Below are positions 7,494 through 10,791 of a stretch of DNA of 10,791 nt, in pieces. The notes beneath the pieces are model-generated. The model searched no databases. It was not told the DNA's origin and saw nothing but the letters and a program-made list of their open reading frames with translations. The stretch is from JAFGJU01 sp964570935 (GTDB lineage: Bacteria; Eisenbacteria; RBG-16-71-46; JAFGJU01). The stretch spans positions 1 to 10,791 of the forward strand of contig CAZMZP010000070.1 in the NCBI GenBank assembly GCA_964570935.1. The letters are read 5' to 3'. Positions within the stretch are counted from its first letter, which is position 1; each line of letters begins with the position of its first letter. Both the position numbers and the translations under genes were made by a program.

Positions 7494-7500
7494 CTCCTCC
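7494..7500 (-). promoter_or_regulatory. Ribosome binding site deciding the brnT start
   Basis: On the minus strand GGAGGAG (7500-7494) is followed after eight bases by TTG (7485-7483). It is the strongest SD in the intergenic stretch and places the brnT start at 7485, not at the in-frame TTG at 7509. Confidence 0.7.
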
Positions 7501-7511
7501 CTCCGGCAACC

Positions 7512-7540
7512 AGTATAAGGACTACTCCGTTGGAAGGCAA
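7512..7540 (-). promoter_or_regulatory. Sigma70-like promoter of brnTA
   Basis: On the minus strand TTGCCT (7540-7535) and TATACT (7517-7512) are separated by 17 bases. Transcription would start near 7505, leaving a leader of about 20 nt that contains the GGAGGAG. No clear palindrome overlapping the boxes was seen, although the antitoxin is expected to act here. Confidence 0.6.
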
Positions 7541-7585
7541 AGTGTTTCAGTCCGAGGTGGTTCACTTACGGGCCGCTGCGCTCCC

Positions 7586-7657
7586 GAGATGGCCATGGCC
7601 GCAAGCTCAGTCAACGTGGTGACCAATTCGGTCCGCCTCAAGCGGGCGAAGATCTGA
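7586..7657 (+). pseudogene. Remnant of a second copA-like gene (3' end only)
   Basis: Twenty-three codons plus TGA in the same strand as copA encode a near copy of the CopA C-terminus (copA codons at 6817-6885). By eye 20 of 23 residues and 61 of 69 bases agree, including the metal-site MAASS and the tail TNSVRLKRA. Five of the eight base differences are synonymous and the three replacements are conservative (I/M, R/K, M/I). The stop codon differs (TGA versus TAG). Similarity ends abruptly at about 7585; upstream codons do not match the preceding CopA helix, and no start signal exists, so it is not expected to make protein. The brnTA module lies exactly between this remnant and the intact copA. 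Confidence 0.85.
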
Positions 7658-7668
7658 GAAACCTTCTC
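7656..7668. repeat. Small hairpin after the copA remnant
   Basis: GAGAA (7656-7660), loop ACC, and TTCTC (7664-7668) form a perfect 5-bp stem starting at the remnant's stop codon, followed by TGTTT. It could be the worn terminator of the lost copA-like gene. The stem is short and AT-rich, so support is weak. Confidence 0.25.
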
Positions 7669-7695
7669 TGTTTCGCGTCTTCCCGGGGCACCGGC

Positions 7696-8142
7696 CTACT
7701 GTGACTCCCGCTCATCCAACTCTTTGTTTATCCGGTTCGCTGAGGCCGGCGCGTCTACCACGGACCAGACATAAGAGCCGACAGTCATAATCGCGCCGGT
7801 CGCGCAGAGGGCTGCCGCCCCGCCCTCCGATGGGTCATTCCAGCCGACGGCGAGGCCCCCGGCAAATGCGAACACTCCGCCAACGAAGAGAACCTCCTGT
7901 AGGGCTCCTTTGCCATGCTGCCCGTTGTAGTGCTGGCCGAGACCGGGCACAATGAGCGAGAGAACAAACGCGTGGGCCGGCGACTTTCTGAGAGTGGTGT
8001 CTACATCGCCCCCGCCGGGAACCGGTTCTGACCGCGCGAGCGACAGCTCTGAGCTCCGAGACCCCGCGAGCGCCCGGCCTGCCTGCGCGGGTTGGACCGA
8101 GGCGACGAGAAGCAGAACAGAAAGGAAAAGCAGAGTCTTCAT
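7696..8142 (-). CDS. Small exported/membrane protein with TM2-like PGLGQxYNG motif
   Basis: A 148-residue protein of unknown function. Seen: a clear signal peptide (MKTLLFLSVLLLVASVQPAQA, probable cleavage after A21), then a Ser/Arg-rich stretch (22-55). Three hydrophobic segments follow: 57-73, with the motif VPGLGQHYNGQHGKGA (65-80); 83-100, Gly-rich; and 107-128. The end is VDAPASANRINKELDERESQ. The 'PG.GQ.YNG...KG' motif followed by Gly-rich helices and a 'D....AN..N' end is seen in small bacterial envelope proteins of the TM2/DUF5683 kind, whose role is unknown; that assignment is from memory of the pattern. The ATG has an excellent SD (GAGGAGGGG, minus strand, near 8146-8156). The gene stands alone between the orphan RHH antitoxin and the copA remnant, and no convincing promoter was found. 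Confidence 0.72.
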   Translation of the reverse strand: MKTLLFLSVLLLVASVQPAQAGRALAGSRSSELSLARSEPVPGGGDVDTTLRKSPAHAFVLSLIVPGLGQHYNGQHGKGALQEVLFVGGVFAFAGGLAVGWNDPSEGGAAALCATGAIMTVGSYVWSVVDAPASANRINKELDERESQ

Positions 8143-8226
8143 ATGCCCCTCCTCTTGCCTGTGGAAAATGGCGAGCTTGTGACGTTGTTGTTAATTGTCA
8201 GATTGAAGGTCAGCCGTTTGGCGGGG

Positions 8227-8239
8227 TCTCTTCAAGAGA
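8227..8239. repeat. Short inverted repeat upstream of the small exported protein gene
   Basis: TCTCTT (8227-8232) and AAGAGA (8234-8239) are exact inverted repeats around one base, in the 132-base gap between the RHH antitoxin stop and the small exported protein start. On the plus strand it is followed by TTTTCTT. It may be a regulatory site for the small gene or an end-of-transcript signal; no stronger evidence exists. Confidence 0.25.
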
Positions 8240-8274
8240 TTTTCTTGGCCGTGACTGCAGGCGAGGATATCGGG

Positions 8275-8487
8275 CTACCCGCGAGGAGGCGGGACGAACT
8301 CGCCGCTCTTCACCGGAAGCACCCGATAACCCCTTCGGTGGCGACGCTCGAGCTCGATAGCCAGCTTCCTGAGCGCGTCGCGCAGGGCTCTCCGCACAAA
8401 TGCAGAACGAGTCGTCCGGAGCAGCTTAACAGCCATGTCAGTCGCGTCCACGATTTCTTCATCAAGAGTCAGGTGAACTGTTCTCAA
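8275..8487 (-). CDS. Orphan MazE-like ribbon-helix-helix antitoxin
   Basis: A 70-residue RHH protein. Seen: the N-terminal DNA-contact strand RTVHLTLDEE (2-11), helix 1 (about 12-24), the turn RTTRSAFVRRALRDALRKL (24-42) and helix 2, then ELERRHRRGYRVLPVKSGEF (45-64). Family knowledge: this last part matches the linker of RHH antitoxins normally encoded just before a MazF/PemK toxin, which go on to an acidic, Trp-containing toxin-binding tail. Here that tail is replaced by VPPPRG and a stop. The start is TTG 8487, supported by GGAGGAGG immediately upstream. No toxin gene follows; the next gene is the unrelated small exported protein. The nearest toxin is mazF, which ends 142 bases upstream and already has its own antitoxin. 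It is either a surviving half of a broken TA pair or a regulator acting on the adjacent mazEF. Confidence 0.8.
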   Translation of the reverse strand: MRTVHLTLDEEIVDATDMAVKLLRTTRSAFVRRALRDALRKLAIELERRHRRGYRVLPVKSGEFVPPPRG

Positions 8488-8522
8488 TTCCTCCTCCAGT
8501 GCAAGAGTCAGGTCCTGGGATT

Positions 8523-8551
8523 CTACTAGACCTCATCCAGATTCCAGTCAA
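8523..8551 (-). promoter_or_regulatory. Possible promoter of the orphan RHH gene
   Basis: On the minus strand TTGACT (8551-8546) is a good -35. With a 17-base spacer the -10 is TAGTAG (8528-8523, poor). A better -10, TAGAAT (8525-8520), would need an over-long 20-base spacer. Weak call. Confidence 0.3.
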
Positions 8552-8601
8552 CACAATTCTTGCCGGTAGCTGTGAGGAGCCGTGGCGTCCGCAACCCGCT
8601 T

Positions 8602-8625
8602 GGCAGGTCGACCGCGGCAGGTCGA
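8602..8625. repeat. Direct repeat GGCAGGTCGA x2 downstream of mazF
   Basis: GGCAGGTCGA occurs at 8602-8611 and again at 8616-8625, a 14-base period with four bases between copies. It lies just beyond the mazF stop codon, in the gap before the orphan RHH gene. It could be paired operator half-sites for an RHH protein or a small tandem duplication. Confidence 0.5.
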
Positions 8626-8629
8626 ACTT

Positions 8630-8965
8630 CTAGTAGATGCACGCGTCCAGGATGGAGAGAACCTCGTCCAGCACGGCGCCGGAGGCAGGACTGATACGCT
8701 CTGCTTTGCGGGCGCGGAAATCAATCGATTTGACCTGTTCGACCATTACGAAACCGGTAACGTTCGGGTCGTCCTTCACGGCTACGTGAAACGGGAACTG
8801 TCTGTCGGTGCGGGTCAATGGACAGACGATTGCAAGCCGGGTATGTTCATTGAACAGCGTGTTGCTTACGACGAGGGTGGGCCGCCGGCCCCTCCGCTCG
8901 TGTCCCGACTGCGGGTCAACGGTGACGGACACAAACTCACCCTTTCTGGGAATGTGGGGGTTCAT
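8630..8965 (-). CDS. mazF: MazF/PemK-family mRNA interferase toxin
   Basis: A 111-residue toxin of normal MazF length. By family it is a ribosome-independent endoribonuclease that cuts mRNA at short sequence motifs, held inactive by MazE. Seen: the PemK/MazF core in order: RKGEFVSVTVDPQSGHE (7-23), GRRPTLVVSN (26-35) with the conserved active-site region Arg R27/R28, LAIVCPLT (44-51) with T51 where the catalytic Thr/Ser lies, HVAVKDDPNVTGFVMVEQVKS (60-80) and DFRAR (82-86). Nothing appears missing. The ATG directly abuts the mazE stop (TAGATG), and its SD GGGAGGAG lies inside the mazE coding end, so the pair should be translationally coupled. A direct repeat and the orphan RHH antitoxin gene follow downstream. 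Confidence 0.94.
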   Translation of the reverse strand: MNPHIPRKGEFVSVTVDPQSGHERRGRRPTLVVSNTLFNEHTRLAIVCPLTRTDRQFPFHVAVKDDPNVTGFVMVEQVKSIDFRARKAERISPASGAVLDEVLSILDACIY

Positions 8966-9214
8966 CTACCACTCCTCCCTGCCTACCGGTTTACCCCAAC
9001 CCATCTCCCGGGCCTTGTACTTCCTGGGGAGTTGCGCCACCAAGTCCTTCAGGTTCAGTCTGCCCCGGACGCGCCTCAAGCGGGCAATCACGATCATCCC
9101 GTCGCGCGCAACCACGTCGACCTTTTCCCCGACCGACATTCGCGCGTCTTCGAGAACCTGCCTGACCAGACGCACACCCTGGCTGTTACCCCATTTCTGA
9201 ATCCTGGTTACCAT
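8966..9214 (-). CDS. mazE: MazE-like AbrB/SpoVT-fold antitoxin
   Basis: An 82-residue antitoxin; by family it forms a swapped-hairpin dimer that binds operator DNA through its N-terminus and MazF through its C-terminus. Seen: VTRIQKWGNSQGVRLVRQVL (2-21) is the canonical AbrB-fold opening 'W.NS.G.R.P..(V/L)L', followed by EKVDVVARDGMIVIARLRR (32-50) and a basic or aromatic tail PRKYKAREMGWGKPVGREEW. The start is taken at ATG 9214, not ATG 9235: family members begin within two to four residues of the strand, AGAGG lies seven bases before 9214, and the -10 box at 9245-9240 would put the transcript start near 9233, inside the upstream candidate. The gene directly precedes mazF. Confidence 0.9.
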   Translation of the reverse strand: MVTRIQKWGNSQGVRLVRQVLEDARMSVGEKVDVVARDGMIVIARLRRVRGRLNLKDLVAQLPRKYKAREMGWGKPVGREEW

Positions 9215-9239
9215 GTCTTTACCTCTCAGGGCCATACTA

Positions 9240-9267
9240 AGTATAACCCAGGCGGGTGTCGTGTCAG
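9240..9267 (-). promoter_or_regulatory. Sigma70-like promoter of mazEF
   Basis: On the minus strand CTGACA (9267-9262) and TATACT (9245-9240) are separated by 16 bases, one mismatch to consensus in each box. The -35 box overlaps the dmeF stop codon (9266-9264). The start near 9233 gives a leader of about 20 nt before mazE ATG 9214. mazEF can therefore be expressed without read-through from dmeF. Confidence 0.65.
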
Positions 9268-10298
9268 GTGGTATTGTCGCGCTTCGCCGTCGGGCAACGG
9301 TGAACCTCGATGCTGACGTGCGAGAGCCCGGGGATGTTCGCGAGCAATCCTCTGTAATGTTCCGGCTGCTGCGGGCTGCTCGTCACCACGGACACGATTG
9401 CGGCATAGGAGTCGGGGCCGACCTTCCACACGTGCAAATCGGCCAGCCGGTCGTCTCCGGTCGACTCGATGGCACGGCGAGCCGTTTGAAGCAGGTCCTT
9501 CTCGACGTCTGCATCCAGCAGGATGCGGCCCGTGTCGCGAAGCAAGCCGTAGGACCAGCGCGCAATCATCGCGCCGCCGACTATTCCCATGAGCGGGTCG
9601 GCCCACACTTGTCCGAGAAACTTCGCGACGGTAAGCGCTACGATTGCCAGCACCGAGGTGAGGGCGTCAGCTATCACGTGGAGGTATGCGGCGCGAAGGT
9701 TGTGGTCGACCGTGTGCCGTGGGTGGGCGTGCGTCGCCTCGTGTCCGTCCCCGGAGTGGCCGTGCTCGCCTCCGACATGGTTGTGGCCGCCCGTTGCATC
9801 GTGTGCGTGGCCCGAATGCTTGTGAGGATGGTGTGAGTGGGCGCGTCCTCCACTGAGAATGACCGCGCTGATCACGTTGACCGCCAGTCCCACGACGGCG
9901 ACGAGAATGGCCTCGTCATACCTGATGACCGGCCTCACGAAGAACCGCTGGACGGATTCTGCCGCCACCCACAAGGCCACGATGGCGAGGACCACTGCAC
10001 TGGTAAACCCCCCGAGGACGCCCACCTTGCCCGTGCCGAAGGTGAAACAGGGGTCTGTCGCGTGACGTCTCGCGTACCGGTAGGCAAAGGCCGATATCGC
10101 GAGAGCCGCCATGTGCGTTCCCATGTGCCAGCCGTCAGCTAGGAGAGCCATCGAGCCAAAGACCATACCGCCGATTATCTCGGCAACCATCATGGCGCCA
10201 GTCAGCGCTATGACCAGAAGCGTCTTCCGCTCGTTGGTTGCGTCAACAACGGCGAACTCGTGATCGTGCGTCCACGGACGCAGGGTTTCAGTGTGCAT
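9264..10298 (-). CDS. dmeF: DmeF-type cation diffusion facilitator (Co/Ni efflux)
   Basis: A 344-residue inner-membrane metal/proton antiporter. Seen: a His-bearing N-terminus (WTHDHEF, 9-15), six hydrophobic segments, the TM2 metal-site region LLADGWHMGTHM (52-63), 'ATDPCFTFGTGKVGVLGGF' (80-98), TM5 HVIADALTS (207-215) with H207 and D211, and a cytosolic C-terminal domain (about 262-335) with LADLHVWKVGP (285-295) and VSIEVHRC (328-335). A loop at about 153-199 holds more than a dozen His residues. Family knowledge: the DGWHM..H motif plus FTFGTGKVG is typical of DmeF, exporters of cobalt, nickel and other divalent metals; true specificity is inferred. The ATG follows the relE stop after one base (TGACATG), suggesting coupling to the TA operon. 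No metal regulator gene or own promoter was seen. Confidence 0.93.
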   Translation of the reverse strand: MHTETLRPWTHDHEFAVVDATNERKTLLVIALTGAMMVAEIIGGMVFGSMALLADGWHMGTHMAALAISAFAYRYARRHATDPCFTFGTGKVGVLGGFTSAVVLAIVALWVAAESVQRFFVRPVIRYDEAILVAVVGLAVNVISAVILSGGRAHSHHPHKHSGHAHDATGGHNHVGGEHGHSGDGHEATHAHPRHTVDHNLRAAYLHVIADALTSVLAIVALTVAKFLGQVWADPLMGIVGGAMIARWSYGLLRDTGRILLDADVEKDLLQTARRAIESTGDDRLADLHVWKVGPDSYAAIVSVVTSSPQQPEHYRGLLANIPGLSHVSIEVHRCPTAKRDNTT

Positions 10299-10299
10299 G

Positions 10300-10572
10300 T
10301 CAGTCTCTCTTCAGTTTGTCGTATGTTTCCCGCCTATGGGCGATTCGCACGACCCAGACACTGAGTTCGTCATCCTGTACTGAGTATACGATGCGATAGT
10401 CGCCCTGGCGGATGCGATATCGTTCCTGGCCGGTCAGCTTCTCGCTGCCGTGCGGCCGCGGGTCCGAAGTGAGCAGCTTGATTCGATCGACGACCCGCCT
10501 GAGGTCCTTGCGCGGCAGGTCGCGGAGCTCGCGGACGGCCGAGCGTCTGAGGAAGACCCTATATTCGGCCAT
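10300..10572 (-). CDS. relE: RelE/ParE-superfamily toxin
   Basis: A 90-residue RelE-type toxin; by family it is a ribosome-dependent mRNA endonuclease. Seen: YRVFLRRSAVRELRDLP (4-20), a helical Arg/Lys-rich stretch ending DPRPHGSEKLTG (37-48), then the core RYRIRQGDYRIVYSV (51-65) and the closing strand VVRIAHRRETY (74-84). The basic residues R53, R60 and R81 and Y84 fall where RelE toxins keep catalytic side chains, so it looks active. The ATG overlaps the antitoxin stop by 14 bases in another frame, a usual arrangement for antitoxin-first TA pairs. The stop is separated from dmeF by a single base, unusual because TA operons normally end with the toxin. It could be a ParE (gyrase poison), but the 'YRIR.GDYRIVY' core favours RelE. 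Confidence 0.92.
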   Translation of the reverse strand: MAEYRVFLRRSAVRELRDLPRKDLRRVVDRIKLLTSDPRPHGSEKLTGQERYRIRQGDYRIVYSVQDDELSVWVVRIAHRRETYDKLKRD

Positions 10573-10791
10573 GTCGCTTGAGTTCCTTCAGCACATCCTC
10601 AAACGCGATGAGCGGCTCTCCAGTGCGTTCTTCAAACGCCTCCAAGTCCTCGGCGTCTTCTGTCAAGGAATACCTCACGGCGTCGTTCACGAGCTCGGAC
10701 ATGGATCTCGAAGTCTCGACGGACTTTATCCGCAGCGCCCTGTGCAGCATCGGGTCCATGTAAACAGTGGCCCGTTTCGGTGAACCTTTCA
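10559..10791 (-). CDS. RHH/RelB-type antitoxin partner of RelE, partial at window edge
   Basis: An open frame of 76 residues in the window that runs off the right edge. Seen: KGSPKRATVYMDPMLHRALR, then VETSRSMSELVNDAVRYSL and the acidic tail AEDLEAFEERTGEP...FEDVLKELKRHGRI. The 'K(R)ATVY.DP.LH.ALR.KA.ETSRS.S.LVN.AVR' pattern is a standard RHH DNA-binding domain, and the tail is the toxin-wrapping part. An internal ATG at 10759 would remove the DNA-contact strand (ATVYMDP), so it is not the true start. The last two window bases read TG on the minus strand, so the real start could be an ATG with its first base just outside (10792), or lie further out. By family it neutralises the RelE encoded next and represses the operon. 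Overlap with relE is 14 bases. Confidence 0.87.
   Translation of the reverse strand, partial: KGSPKRATVYMDPMLHRALRIKSVETSRSMSELVNDAVRYSLTEDAEDLEAFEERTGEPLIAFEDVLKELKRHGRI

Noticed and set aside
7433..7657. A 74-residue protein ending in the CopA-like tail
   Set aside because: Its first 50 residues are antisense to brnT and its promoter; only the last 23 codons are meaningful, and those are a gene remnant.
8582..9316. Plus-strand ORF of 244 codons over mazEF
   Set aside because: Antisense to two clear genes (mazF, mazE) with matched start, SD and promoter; no recognisable protein features.
9213..9836. Plus-strand ORF of 207 codons opposite dmeF
   Set aside because: Shadow of the CDF transporter; its composition mirrors the His codons of the other strand.
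1..10791. CRISPR array, integron attC sites or insertion-sequence ends
   Set aside because: No regularly spaced repeats, no transposase or integrase frame, and no long terminal inverted repeats were seen on either strand.

Overview
The window is GC-rich bacterial DNA with densely packed genes, standard codon use, TTG/GTG starts as well as ATG, and sigma70-like promoters with TATACT or similar -10 boxes. No rRNA, tRNA, CRISPR array or intact transposase is visible, so the organism cannot be named. An HdrA-type flavoprotein end, a TM0106-type nuclease and a Gram-negative-style glycosyltransferase are compatible with an anaerobic or facultative bacterium, possibly from a poorly cultured phylum; that is inference.

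Layout. The left edge (1-336, +) carries the C-terminal end of a heterodisulfide-reductase A-like flavoprotein. A DinJ/YafQ toxin-antitoxin (TA) pair follows (512-1041, +), with its own promoter and probably a leaderless transcript. A group-1 glycosyltransferase lies on the minus strand (1159-2442), convergent with the TA pair. A gene-free stretch of about 475 bp (2443-2917) separates it from a divergent plus-strand pair: a RecB/Cas4-like plus RNase H-like fusion nuclease (2918-4381), and a copper-type P1B ATPase (copA, 4381-6888) that overlaps the nuclease stop codon by one base.

The right third is almost entirely minus-strand and dominated by TA genes. It holds a BrnT/BrnA pair (7485-6985), a stray second copy of the copA 3' end (7586-7657, +), a small secreted or membrane protein (8142-7696), a lone MazE-like ribbon-helix-helix antitoxin (8487-8275), a MazE/MazF pair (9214-8630), a DmeF-type cobalt/nickel CDF exporter (10298-9264), and an RHH antitoxin/RelE pair (10791-10300) whose antitoxin runs to the window edge.

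Taken together, the window holds four TA pairs and one orphan antitoxin in under 11 kb, interleaved with two heavy-metal exporters. The brnTA module sits between the intact copA 3' end and a diverged duplicate of that end. dmeF follows relE after one base and is followed by mazEF, whose promoter lies at the dmeF stop codon. This looks like an accessory, rearranged metal-resistance and TA region built by successive insertions next to more ordinary chromosomal genes. Any functional link between TA modules and metal efflux is a hypothesis.
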